The notes under the pieces are model-generated. The model was not told the DNA's origin, did no database searches, and saw nothing but the letters and a program-made list of their open reading frames with translations. From positions 62,001 through 126,000 of the forward strand of contig NZ_PIPW01000001.1 of assembly GCF_003987215.1 (NCBI RefSeq): a DNA stretch of 64,000 nucleotides, written 5' to 3'. This document shows positions 43,701 to 52,610 of this stretch, piece after piece. The position numbers were made by a program, and so were the translations under genes. Source of the stretch: Pseudidiomarina halophila. Lineage in GTDB: Bacteria > Pseudomonadota > Gammaproteobacteria > Enterobacterales > Alteromonadaceae. Within the stretch, counting starts at the first letter, position 1. Every line of letters begins with the position of its first letter.

Positions 43701-45053
43701 ACTACTGACTATCTGGTTATCGAGTTTGCAAATGTGCGCGAATTTGACGATGAATCAGGCGACCGCTACACCTTCTCGCTGTGGATTGAGTTGGGGACAG
43801 ATAATGTTTACTTTAATTACATTGATTTGCCTACCAACGAGCCTCAGGATCTGACCATTGGTGCGCAAGCGGCAGCGGACTCGCTCGGTAATCTGGGTAT
43901 TCAGCGCTACTTCGATGGTATAGGAAGTTACCCAAGTAACGCTACCGTGTTACAGCCAATGCTTGAGCGCGGCGAGCGTGCAGCGGTTGAGATAAGCTTT
44001 GATTTGATCGTTGACACCATCGCGGATGCGCCTGATCGTCTGGTGCAAACCCAACGTGATGAGCCGGTTACCATCGATTTAAGCACTGAGTTTGCCGCCC
44101 CGGGTCGTGACTTGTTGACGCTGGCAACGGTGAGTTCTGGCTCAGATAGCTATAGCGCTGTGCTGCCACAACAGATCGACGCAGACGGTGATGTTACAGT
44201 TGAAGTTGTAGCCAGTGCCAGTAATGGTTCGGTAGAAGTGCTATCGAACAACAACTTGCGCTATGTGCCGGCTGCCAATTTTGTTGGTACCGACAGCTTT
44301 ACCTATCGCGGTGTTGATGCTTCAGGGCAATCTACCACAACGGGTACCGTCGAGGTAACTGTGGTGAATAACCCGCCAGTAGCAACCATCGAGCCTATTG
44401 ATGCTCCTCAGGACGCCGACGCTATTGTCGAGCTTGATGCCAGCGGCAGTAGCGATCCTGACGGTGACACTCTGAGCTTCAGCTGGCAGCAGTTGTCGGG
44501 TCCCGATGTTGAAATTGCAGCGAGTAATGAGGCGGTTGCAAGCATCGTCGTACCGGAACTTGAAGATTCAGCTACCGCCGAATTCGAAGTTACGGTATCT
44601 GATGGTTTGTTAGAAGCTACAGCGACGGTTTCAGTAACCTTCCGCGGAGCTAACTCGGCACCAGAAGCCTTTGCCCGTGCGACACCGTCAGACGCTGAGA
44701 GCGGACAGTCCGTGACGTTAAGTGCAAGTGAGAGTACTGACCCTGATGGTGATGAATTAACCTACACATGGCGTCAGACCTCAGGGCCATCAGTTACGTT
44801 GTCAGCGGCAGAGGGGGAGAGTATTAGTTTCAATGCGCCTATTGTCAGCTCGATTTCAACGCTTGGTTTTGAGCTTATAGCGAGCGACGGCGAGCTAGAG
44901 GATACAGCAACGGTGAATGTCGTGGTATCACCGACCGAGGGTCGCCAGCCAGAGCCGGACACAGAAAGTTCAGGAAGTTGGCATTTTGGCTTCGTACTCA
45001 TCGGTCTGTTGCTGGCAGCGTTCCGTAGGTTGTCATTTCGTTCAAAAAACTAA
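40800..45053 (+). CDS. Large secreted subtilisin-like (S8) serine peptidase
   Basis: 1417 residues with an N-terminal signal region (VVALAVLSSLTATAAVAQQ). An inhibitor I9-type propeptide covers about 55-180. The catalytic triad is clear: Asp in IAIIDGGIDPDHP (near 213), His in HNGHGTHVAGTAAG (near 276), Ser in LSGTSMASPHVAGAAALL (near 591). A PA-type insert (LACSAFPAGSFDNQIVLVQR) lies between His and Ser. After the protease come a Fn3-like domain, an unassigned domain, and Ig/cadherin- or PKD-like repeats (DASGSSDPDGDTLSFSWQQL; SASESTDPDGDELTYTWRQ). The C-terminus, SSGSWHFGFVLIGLLLAAFR with basic residues after it, looks like a GlyGly-CTERM-type sorting tail. It probably digests extracellular protein. 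Confidence 0.9.
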   Translation: MKDVTRVMRPAVVALAVLSSLTATAAVAQQLRTQTMQSPELIQQHTVEKKSSLAQRMVKKYDVTRFIVELDEPAAAVYKGGIAGFEPTSALATKNERLQLGSQPVKTYQQHLLSKQNEVLRGLKARVGQLDAKHHLTLTFNGMVVEMPGKVADQQALIAQLQQVPGVKRVYEDKKYYATTPSSMDLISAPGVWSELGGQAQAGRDIKIAIIDGGIDPDHPLFEDNGHPSVPRPTKADYCTTEPTFCNDKIIVARWYEPTGEVHPDETETPADHNGHGTHVAGTAAGNPGSFTSNGVTLNVTGAAPGAHIMVYKALFSDADGRGSGSSSQLIPALEDAVADGADIINNSWGSGPGGDPADSPYRSAFAAAREAGVLTVTAAGNDGPGDRTIGCPGCIEDGLTVASSQHGRDISPSVAAAGLPDVNAVIGSGNFTISQDISASLALASNVGDNLACSAFPAGSFDNQIVLVQRGTCTFEQKASNVQNAGADAMIVYNNEAGILTMNMNAATLPSVMITQQAGDAIRAEWSSSATATIKAPELRIIAELEDSMSSFSSRGPNGDSSFLKPDITAPGSNILAPVPGGSVGSLSGTSMASPHVAGAAALLLDQRAGLTPDQLKSLLMTSTDSGLRDDDTISATTPFDRGAGRLNVSAAADSFVVVDKASLANNACSLSCSFTRTFTNTGDAEVSFSVEFNPENPELSAVIDEPIFNLAAGESKDISFELDSRWLNDGWAFAEVLVSSSASSHPTLRLPVAIYASSSDNEAIVTVAHTAGTVEVGTPFTINAKGALGSSSDPVTIDVQLPEGATVVDGSLSFTETRSTASTKGLAADGRSISWTGSQTDEENIKSITVANSEFFAGKTIQEVTGSAPSNSICADGCDDNIFTFSIADLGGVYLDNVLYESLTISTNGIIAAGEQTAAMSGTATNQQIPDSSRTAGFWAPFWTDLEMGTSVGGGQINYAVLGDGTTDYLVIEFANVREFDDESGDRYTFSLWIELGTDNVYFNYIDLPTNEPQDLTIGAQAAADSLGNLGIQRYFDGIGSYPSNATVLQPMLERGERAAVEISFDLIVDTIADAPDRLVQTQRDEPVTIDLSTEFAAPGRDLLTLATVSSGSDSYSAVLPQQIDADGDVTVEVVASASNGSVEVLSNNNLRYVPAANFVGTDSFTYRGVDASGQSTTTGTVEVTVVNNPPVATIEPIDAPQDADAIVELDASGSSDPDGDTLSFSWQQLSGPDVEIAASNEAVASIVVPELEDSATAEFEVTVSDGLLEATATVSVTFRGANSAPEAFARATPSDAESGQSVTLSASESTDPDGDELTYTWRQTSGPSVTLSAAEGESISFNAPIVSSISTLGFELIASDGELEDTATVNVVVSPTEGRQPEPDTESSGSWHFGFVLIGLLLAAFRRLSFRSKN

Positions 45054-45066
45054 GGGATAGAGTATT

Positions 45067-45525
45067 ATGAAGTTGTTAACTTATGGATGCATGTTAGCAC
45101 TTGTATGTGGGGTAACGGTTAGCTGTACGCCTGGGGAACAAGGTGAACAAACCAGGGGTGATGAGCTTGGGGAACGATCTTTTGAGGAGCCGGTTGAACA
45201 CAACCTGGATGAGCTTACAAGCCGGATCGCGGGGCTGGATCAACAGATCCGCTCGATGATTGGTATGGCGTACGCAGATAACCTTGAGCAATGCCGTTTA
45301 GCTGAAATTGGCCACCGCCCGTGCGGTGGCCCGCAGTACTACATGGCGTACTCAACGACTGCGTTGGATGAAGAAGCTTTGTTGGAATTGATTGCTGAGC
45401 ATCGTGCGCTGCAAACCAGGTTCCAGCAGGAAAACGACATTGTTGGTACCTGTGAGGTTCTGCCACGTCCTCAGCTGACACTGCAGGGCGGTCGTTGTGT
45501 CGCTAGTCCAACCGCCGAGCGTTAA
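45067..45525 (+). CDS. Putative lipoprotein
   Basis: 152 residues. The signal MKLLTYGCMLALVCGVTVSC ends at a Cys followed by TPGEQGEQ, a possible though non-canonical lipobox. The mature part is acidic and has a helical stretch (LDELTSRIAGLDQQIRSMIG) plus four more cysteines (EQCRLAEIGHRPCGG, GTCEVLPRP, GGRCVASP) that could form disulfides in the periplasm. It follows the S8 protease gene by 13 bases and is probably co-transcribed, so it may assist that protease. Its 3' end overlaps the convergent crbS-like gene by 23 bases. Not recognised as a named family. Confidence 0.65.
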   Translation: MKLLTYGCMLALVCGVTVSCTPGEQGEQTRGDELGERSFEEPVEHNLDELTSRIAGLDQQIRSMIGMAYADNLEQCRLAEIGHRPCGGPQYYMAYSTTALDEEALLELIAEHRALQTRFQQENDIVGTCEVLPRPQLTLQGGRCVASPTAER

Positions 45526-48500
45526 TCTGTAAGTGTTGAAGCAATGCTTTTAAAGCCGCGGGCTTGATAGGTTTAGCCAGAAAATGTAAACCACAGGCCC
45601 GTGCTTCTTTGCGCACACTATCATCACGCATCGCGGTGACCAGTGCCCCTGAAACAGCTTGTCCCCAGTGCTCTCTTAGCGCGCTAGCAAGACTCAAACC
45701 ATCGTGTTCATCATCACTTAACTGGTAATCAAGCAACATGCCATCCGGGCGCGCATGAGAACGTGCGTACTCGAGGACAGTGTCGCTGCTGGTAAAGGTC
45801 TCCACAGTGCACCCCCATTTTTCCAACAGCGCCCGTAGCGCATTAAGGTTTTCCTGATCGTCATCGACGCAGACCAGGGTGAGGGCATCGGTCGGAGTTT
45901 CGTGTTCACGCTCATAGCTTTGCGCGATAACTTCGCTGGCTGAACCCAGCGGCACGGTGACTGAAAAACAACTGCCTTTGCCTTCGGTACTTTTTAACTT
46001 AAGTTCACAACGCAGTTGTTCACTCATCCGTTTGGCAACGCTGAGGCCGAGTCCCACACCTTCGACCCGGGTATTCTGGCCACGGTAAAAGGCGTCGAAA
46101 ATGCGATGCCGTTGTTGTTGGGTGATACCAAAACCCGTATCCCACACGGCAATTTGCAACTGCCCACCACGTTTACGGATACCGAGCAAAACCTTGCCGC
46201 GCTCGCGATTGTATTTGACCGCGTTGGAGAGAAAGTTCTGAATGATGCGGCGCAAATAGGTCGGATCGGTGTAGACCACCTGATCCTGCCAACGGACTTT
46301 AAACTCAATTCCGCGATGTTGCGCAAGCACAGCGTACTCGTGAATCAGCGGCTGGACAATGCTGCTAAGCTGCACATGGCGGAAATTTGGTTGTAGCGCG
46401 CCCTGATCCATTTTGGCAATTTGCAGCAGTGTGCTGAGCAGGTGTTCGGTTGATGCTAATGCGGTATCGAGTTTGCTGGTGAGCTGCAAGTTATGTGGCG
46501 ACAAAGATTTCTCTTCCATTGCGGACAAGTACAAGCGCGCCGCATTCAGCGGTTGCAAAATGTCATGACTGGCTAAGGCTAAGAACCGCGTTTTTGACGC
46601 ATTGGCTTCTTCCGCTTCCTGTTTGGCTTGCTTTAGCTCGACTTCGACTTTGCGGCGGCGGTCAATCTCTTCGGTCAGCTCGTTATTGATTTCGCGGATT
46701 TTACGCTGCCGCACGTTGATGCGCTGCTCGAGGTCAATATTAGCTTCTTCAAGTGCCTGGGCGGTCTCGACGTGTTCAGTGATGTCGGTAAAACTGGTAA
46801 CGAAACCACCATTGGGCAGCGGGTTACCGACCATCTCAATCACCCGTCCATCGCCACGGCGGCGGATAAACCGGTGCGGCGAACCCATTTGCATGTAGTT
46901 CAGGCGTTTATTGACCAGTTCGTCGATTTCTCCGGGACCACATTCACCGCGCTCGGCATTGTAGCGTACCAGTGTCGCGATCGGCTGGCCGGGCTTAACC
47001 ATGCCTTCGGGATAATCGAACAGATCCAGATAGCGTTTATTCCAGGCGACCAATCGTAGTTCCGCGTCGACCACACTGATGCCCTGGGCAAGATTTTCTA
47101 ATGAACTAAAGAGTATCGATTGCTGGGTTTGCAGCGCTTGTGTGGTGTCATCAAAAAAGTGTACAACTTCTTCCAGATGCAGTCGCCGGTCGCGTAACGC
47201 TGCTTCGACCAACGAGCGGGCCGTTGCTGCGCCAAGCACACCGGATAAGGCGCGTTCGACGTAATCGATAAATTCACGGCTGGCGACATCATCTTTGTTG
47301 GTGTCGTTAATGACGGTCTGTTGTGCATCACTGAAGTAGGCCAGCAGTTGGCTGGTACGCTCGTTACCGACGAAGGTTTTGAGCAGTAACAACATATCGC
47401 CATTGGTGGCCTGATGGTGACGGCCAATCGAGTGTTCCTGCACCACGATGCGAGGTTTAACGAAGGCGGTCGCCTGAATGCGATCCACCAGTCGTGGTTG
47501 CGCCAGTAAGGAGAAAATGATGTAGGCTGCGGTATTGAGCGCCAGGCTGATGACGGTGCCCTGAGTGATAACGCTGCTGTCACTGAGGTCATGCGGTAAA
47601 TACATGGGTACGGCCACGGCGAATAACCAGGCGATAAGTCCCACGCCAAGACCTACGTAGACACCACGCGCATGTCCGCGGCGCCAGTACATGCCGCCGA
47701 TGATGGCAGGTAATAGCTGCAATACCACTGAGAACGCCAGCAAGCCAATACTGACCAGACCGGTATTCGCTGCCCACAGGTAGTAACATAAATAGGCAAA
47801 CAGCAGGATGGTGGCGATGGCGATACGACGGATCAACAACAACCTGCCCTGGAACGAGCGAACTTCGGTCTGCTGTTGTCCGGCTGGCAGACCAAAGGGG
47901 AAGCGGTGACCGCGCTGCAAAATAAGTGGCATGATCACGTCGTTAGTGATCATGGTGCTAAGGGTAACTGAGGCGATAATAACCATCGCTGTAGCGGCAG
48001 AGAAACCGCCAATAAAGATAACGACGGCAAGCCAGGTCTGGTCATGTAATAGCGGCAACTGCAGCGCGTAGGTTGAGGCATCGACACTGTTACCGAGAAA
48101 GAATTGCCCCGTTAAAGCTATGGGCACAATGGCTGCGGCAATCAGCAACAGGTAAAGCGGAAAGCCCCAACGGGCGGTGCGTAAGTGGTCAATGTTAACG
48201 TTGTCGACCACTGTTACGTGAAATTGCCGGGGCAGGCAGAGAATGACGCCAGCTGCCATCAGGGTCTGCACAATGAAATCAAACTGGGTAAATGCCTGCC
48301 AGGACCATTCAGGACGCTCGGGCTGACTGAGAGTCTGCCACATGGTGATGGGCGAGACGTCGCTGAATAATGACCAGGCGAACCAGGCTGCTGCCAGCAG
48401 GGCTATGAGCTTCACCGCCGATTCGAAGGCAATGGCCAGGATCATACCGTTCCGGTACTCAGTAACCTCGATATGCCTTGTGCCGAATAGCATCGCAAAC

Positions 48501-49000
48501 ACCGCCATGATCGCGGCGGCGGCAAGTTCGTTAATGGAAAACTCAGTCAGCGCTGTGGTGTTTTCCGTCAGCACCATAAATGTCAGTCCGACGGCTTTAA
48601 GTTGCAGTGCAATGTAAGGAATGGTCGCCAGAGCTGCGATCAGAGTGACGAACAGAGCCAGACGTTGGCGTTTGCCATAGCGACTAGCGATAAAGTCGGC
48701 AATTGAAGTGATATTTTGCTGTTTACTGACCGAAACTAGCTTCTCAACCAGCGGCAAGCCCACTAAAAACAGTAAAAATGGGCCGAGTAAGATGGGCAGA
48801 TACGCCCAGCCAAAATTCGCAGCGTTACCCACGGCACCATAGTAGGTCCACGAAGTGCAGTAAATCGCCAGCGACATGCTGTACACCGTTGGCCGGTAAC
48901 TCAGACGATTGGCCCAGGAACCGGTTTTATCGCCAAAATGAGCAACGGCAAACAGCAGCGCGATATAGGCGAGAGCAGCAACAATTAATAATAAGGTCAT
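45503..49000 (-). CDS. crbS: SSS-transporter/hybrid histidine kinase, CrbS-like
   Basis: 1165 residues. Residues 1 to about 490 are a sodium:solute-symporter domain with about 13 helices (LSYRPTVYSMSLAIYCTSWT, SFQGRLLLIRR). A PAS domain follows near 640-740 (LRLVAWNKRYLDLFDYPEG), then a coiled coil, HisKA with FLALASHDILQPLNAARLYL (phospho-His near 811), an HATPase (FLSNAVKYNRERGKVLL, VEGVGLGLSVAKRM), and a C-terminal receiver with Asp in DGMLLDYQLSDDE. This is the CrbS/CbrA architecture: the transporter part senses or carries a small carboxylate and the kinase passes phosphate to a LuxR-type regulator. Here it should control acs. It faces away from the TonB receptor. Confidence 0.9.
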   Translation of the reverse strand: MTLLLIVAALAYIALLFAVAHFGDKTGSWANRLSYRPTVYSMSLAIYCTSWTYYGAVGNAANFGWAYLPILLGPFLLFLVGLPLVEKLVSVSKQQNITSIADFIASRYGKRQRLALFVTLIAALATIPYIALQLKAVGLTFMVLTENTTALTEFSINELAAAAIMAVFAMLFGTRHIEVTEYRNGMILAIAFESAVKLIALLAAAWFAWSLFSDVSPITMWQTLSQPERPEWSWQAFTQFDFIVQTLMAAGVILCLPRQFHVTVVDNVNIDHLRTARWGFPLYLLLIAAAIVPIALTGQFFLGNSVDASTYALQLPLLHDQTWLAVVIFIGGFSAATAMVIIASVTLSTMITNDVIMPLILQRGHRFPFGLPAGQQQTEVRSFQGRLLLIRRIAIATILLFAYLCYYLWAANTGLVSIGLLAFSVVLQLLPAIIGGMYWRRGHARGVYVGLGVGLIAWLFAVAVPMYLPHDLSDSSVITQGTVISLALNTAAYIIFSLLAQPRLVDRIQATAFVKPRIVVQEHSIGRHHQATNGDMLLLLKTFVGNERTSQLLAYFSDAQQTVINDTNKDDVASREFIDYVERALSGVLGAATARSLVEAALRDRRLHLEEVVHFFDDTTQALQTQQSILFSSLENLAQGISVVDAELRLVAWNKRYLDLFDYPEGMVKPGQPIATLVRYNAERGECGPGEIDELVNKRLNYMQMGSPHRFIRRRGDGRVIEMVGNPLPNGGFVTSFTDITEHVETAQALEEANIDLEQRINVRQRKIREINNELTEEIDRRRKVEVELKQAKQEAEEANASKTRFLALASHDILQPLNAARLYLSAMEEKSLSPHNLQLTSKLDTALASTEHLLSTLLQIAKMDQGALQPNFRHVQLSSIVQPLIHEYAVLAQHRGIEFKVRWQDQVVYTDPTYLRRIIQNFLSNAVKYNRERGKVLLGIRKRGGQLQIAVWDTGFGITQQQRHRIFDAFYRGQNTRVEGVGLGLSVAKRMSEQLRCELKLKSTEGKGSCFSVTVPLGSASEVIAQSYEREHETPTDALTLVCVDDDQENLNALRALLEKWGCTVETFTSSDTVLEYARSHARPDGMLLDYQLSDDEHDGLSLASALREHWGQAVSGALVTAMRDDSVRKEARACGLHFLAKPIKPAALKALLQHLQINARRLD

Positions 49001-49562
49001 GGTGGCTTGCTGGGTTGTCAGTAAAGCGAAAACAGTAGCTTGGCGAGGGCTGACTGGTCAAGCTCGACGTTGGTCGGATAAGGTTCTTGAAAAAGTTATA
49101 CAACTCTGTTTAGGACGACAAATTAACGCCGCTTCTGAGGGAGTGCCGCGTATAACATCTCGTAACACGTGACCTGGTGTATGACTGCTCCGGGCGAGGC
49201 TGAATCGGTCGTATAGAAAATATACAGGCATGCACGCTAGTTTATATCATTTGTTATATTTAGAGAACGCTAAAACCTATAAAACTCTGTAAAACATAAG
49301 CTTAGAAGAATAACAAAGGGATTACAGCAGAGGGTACAAAGGCGTCACAAATAATTACACAGAACTATTACATTCAATGTGTTTACAACTCACCTAAAAA
49401 CTATTGTAAATCCCTCAAACTTATGGTTGACTGACGGTCGGAAGGCAAGCTGCAGCCTAGCAGCATCTTCTGTGGAACCATAATCTACGGTTGTAACAAT
49501 AGAATTTTAATAAAGTTCCATTGAAACCATACTTACAATAAAAAAATATCAGGGAGACTCAC
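49001..49562. other. Divergent regulatory region between crbS-like and TonB-receptor genes
   Basis: 562 bases, mostly A+T rich toward the receptor gene. The palindrome CGAC-GTTG-GTCG at 49065-49076 is 65 bases upstream of crbS. GGGAG precedes the receptor start. No coding frame with a ribosome-binding site was found, and no single promoter stands out. Confidence 0.55.
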
Positions 49563-52505
49563 ATGGCTAAGCAGTCATATTTGTCGAGTTCAATCCGCTC
49601 CATCATGATGGCAGGCTTTGGTACTGCATTATTAGCTGGCGCTCCAGCGTTTGCGCAAGACCAGAGTGCTGAAGACGATCAAATCGGAGCTGATGAGAAA
49701 GAATCAGTTGTTGAAAACGTTGAAAAAATTCAGGTTACGGGTTCACGTATCCGTACCGATGGTTTGGATAGCGCTACTCCAATTGAAATCATTACCGCTG
49801 AGATTGCTGAAGACCAAGGTCTGCAGACTCTTGGTGAGTTACTTCGTACCTCTACTGTCGCGGCCGGTTCTGACCAGTTAATCGCAGCGTACTCTGTTGG
49901 TTTCGTTACCAATGGTGGACAAGGTGCTGAGTCAATCTCTATGCGTGGTTTGGGCGCAAGCCGTACCCTCGTACTGTTGAACGGCCGCCGTGCCGGTCCT
50001 GCAGGTACGCGTGGTGCAGTTTCTGCATTTGACATGAACGCATTACCTATCAGCATCATTGAGCGTGTCGAAATCCTGAAAGACGGTGCTTCTTCACTTT
50101 ACGGCTCTGACGCTGTTGCTGGTGTTATCAACATCATCACTAAAAAAGGTGAGGGCGGCGAAGTAAACGTTTCTGGCCTTGCTCCTTTTGAAGGTGGCGG
50201 TGAGACTTATCGTGTAAATGGTACTTATGGTAAAGCGTTTGATCGTGGCTCATGGCGTGTAGTTGCTGACTACAACGTGAACACTGGTCTTAAACGTGGC
50301 GACCGTGACTACTTTGACTGTACAGAGCGTTACCTGTTCGATTATGAAACAGGTGAGCGTGCGGATCCAATCGATCCACGCACCGGAAACTACCACTGTT
50401 CTGAAAGTGGCTTTGGTTTGTTCCACCCTGGTTCATTTGGTGGCGGTCGTTTCCAGTATGACTACGAAAACTTTGGTTTACCAAACGTGGCGACTGAAAA
50501 TGATTTCGTAACTAATGCTCCTGACGGTTGGTACTGGGCTGGCTATGATAAAGAGTCTGACGGTTTGTTAGACGGTGGTCGTCACCCAGCACGTATGAAC
50601 GCTACAGTTATCCCAGAAACAACTGTTGCTTCTGTGTATCTGCAAGGTGATTACGACCTGACCGACACCACCTCGATGTATGGTGAGTTGTTGCACAGCA
50701 GCCGTAATACTAAATCTGAAAGCGTTCGTCAGTTCTGGACTCGTGAACTTGGCTATCTGCCAGTAAGCGCTGCTCCAGGCTGGGAAGGTAGCACTTTCGT
50801 ACTTCCAGTGCACTACACTGATCACTACGGCAACGACACCACTGTTGATTACACGCGTGGAGTTGTAGGTCTTGAAGGTTCAATCGGCTTCTGGAACTGG
50901 GATGCTTCTTATCAGCGTTCGCACAACAGCGGCGAATACAAGCAAGACATCATCTTATTTGACTCAATGATTATGGCTCAGGAAAACTTGTTAGGTATTC
51001 CATGTGAAGGTCGTGTCACTGAGACATCTGGTCGTGCTTGCTACAACTACGACTGGTTTGATCCACAAAATATGTTCGGTAACCAAAACCAGGAAGCACG
51101 TGACTTCTTGTTTGGTCAGGACGTAGGTAACACAACTTACAAGCAAGATACCTTTGATGCCTACATCACTGGTGACCTGTTTAACATGCCTTCTGGCCCT
51201 GTTGGCGTTGCAGCGGGTGTCTACTGGCAGCGTGATGAGCTTAAAGACGTCCCGGGCGAGAACACTCTTGCAGGTAACTCTTGGGGCTTAAGTGGCGCTG
51301 GTATCACTCAAGGTAGTGCAATCACTCGCGCGGTTTACGCTGAGTTCCAGATGCCATTACTGCGTGACCTGCCAGGCGTTGAAAGCCTTGACCTGACGGC
51401 TTCTGGTCGTTGGACTGACGTCAGTGCTTACGGTAGCGATACTACGTTCAAAGTAAGCGCAAACTGGTCTATCGGCGCAGGTTTCCGTGTTCGTGCATCA
51501 CGTGGCTCATCATTCCGTGCCCCGGCACTGTATGAGCTTTACCTGGAAAACCAAACAGGCTTTATCGGTCAAACCGCTGATCCATGTTTGAACTGGGTTG
51601 AATCAACCAACGAGCGCGTACGTCAAAACTGCGCCGCTGATGGTATTCCAGAAACTTACACTGATACTTTGGGTAGCTCAGGTTCAATCCTGTCAATCTC
51701 AGGTGGTGGTGCAGGTCAGCTGAAAGCTGAAACTTCAATCTCTGAAGGTATCGGCTTGGTTTACACCAGCCCAGAAGGCGTATTAGCTGCGTCAATCGAT
51801 TACTATGACGTAGTTATCAACAACCAGATCTCTAACGTTTCTGGTGGCGCGGTTCTGAGTCAGTGTTACAACTCAGAAGACTTCGCAAACGAACCATTCT
51901 GTGATCAGTTCCAACGTAACGACGGTTCTGATGATGGCGACTGGAGCATCATCCAGGTTCGTGGTGGTTATCTGAATACTGCTGAGCAAATCGTTCGCGG
52001 TGTTGATATCGTGGTAACTTACCAGGACTCATTTGACTTTGGTGACCTGCGCGTGAAATTGGATCACACTAACCAGATCCAACGTTCATTCCAGCAGTTC
52101 CCAACGGATGAGCCACTGAACAGCATTGGTTTAGTCGGTAACCCGCGTCATGTTGGTAGCCTGAACACCACGTTGAACCGTGATGACTGGAGCTTCAACT
52201 GGAACATGTCGTACTATGACAAAACTGAAGACTACTCGTACTACGGTTTTGACGACACCACTTATCGTGGTAACAAAGTTCGTTTCGTTGCTGAAACTCC
52301 GTCGTACTTCCTTCATTCAGTGTCAGCGACTACTACGTTCAATGACAACATTGAAGCAACCTTCGGTATCGCTAACTTGTTCGACAAACAGCCTCCAAGC
52401 GTCAGCCCGGCAGCATCGTACACATTCGGTAATGTGCCGTTGTTCGCATCGCAGCTTGACTACTTAGGCCGTCGTGCGTTCTTCAACGTTTCATACAGCT
52501 TCTAA
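49563..52505 (+). CDS. TonB-dependent outer-membrane receptor
   Basis: 980 residues. The signal peptide ends near FGTALLAGAPAFAQ, and the plug follows with KIQVTGSRIRTDGLDSATPI, SMRGLGASRTLVLLNGRRAG and ERVEILKDGASSLYGSDAVA then GVINIITKK. The C-terminal barrel ends RRAFFNVSYSF with a terminal Phe. This type (KIQVTGSRI start, long barrel) is abundant in protein-degrading Alteromonadales and probably takes up peptides, a view helped by the secreted S9 peptidase gene that follows after a terminator. Codon use is strongly biased to preferred codons, suggesting high expression. Confidence 0.93.
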   Translation: MAKQSYLSSSIRSIMMAGFGTALLAGAPAFAQDQSAEDDQIGADEKESVVENVEKIQVTGSRIRTDGLDSATPIEIITAEIAEDQGLQTLGELLRTSTVAAGSDQLIAAYSVGFVTNGGQGAESISMRGLGASRTLVLLNGRRAGPAGTRGAVSAFDMNALPISIIERVEILKDGASSLYGSDAVAGVINIITKKGEGGEVNVSGLAPFEGGGETYRVNGTYGKAFDRGSWRVVADYNVNTGLKRGDRDYFDCTERYLFDYETGERADPIDPRTGNYHCSESGFGLFHPGSFGGGRFQYDYENFGLPNVATENDFVTNAPDGWYWAGYDKESDGLLDGGRHPARMNATVIPETTVASVYLQGDYDLTDTTSMYGELLHSSRNTKSESVRQFWTRELGYLPVSAAPGWEGSTFVLPVHYTDHYGNDTTVDYTRGVVGLEGSIGFWNWDASYQRSHNSGEYKQDIILFDSMIMAQENLLGIPCEGRVTETSGRACYNYDWFDPQNMFGNQNQEARDFLFGQDVGNTTYKQDTFDAYITGDLFNMPSGPVGVAAGVYWQRDELKDVPGENTLAGNSWGLSGAGITQGSAITRAVYAEFQMPLLRDLPGVESLDLTASGRWTDVSAYGSDTTFKVSANWSIGAGFRVRASRGSSFRAPALYELYLENQTGFIGQTADPCLNWVESTNERVRQNCAADGIPETYTDTLGSSGSILSISGGGAGQLKAETSISEGIGLVYTSPEGVLAASIDYYDVVINNQISNVSGGAVLSQCYNSEDFANEPFCDQFQRNDGSDDGDWSIIQVRGGYLNTAEQIVRGVDIVVTYQDSFDFGDLRVKLDHTNQIQRSFQQFPTDEPLNSIGLVGNPRHVGSLNTTLNRDDWSFNWNMSYYDKTEDYSYYGFDDTTYRGNKVRFVAETPSYFLHSVSATTTFNDNIEATFGIANLFDKQPPSVSPAASYTFGNVPLFASQLDYLGRRAFFNVSYSF

Positions 52506-52539
52506 GTCTTTAGAGCAGGTATGTAGAAGAGAACGACCA

Positions 52540-52566
52540 AAGCCCCACCTTGGTGGGGCTTTTTTA
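52540..52566 (+). terminator. Rho-independent terminator after the TonB receptor
   Basis: AGCCCCACC / GGTGGGGCT with a TT loop and a following T tract. A near-identical stem is used between the second S9 peptidase and the second TonB receptor (62210-62237). Confidence 0.9.
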
Positions 52567-52610
52567 TTGAATAACTAAAATAACTTATAACTACAGAAAA
52601 TGAGGGCTTT

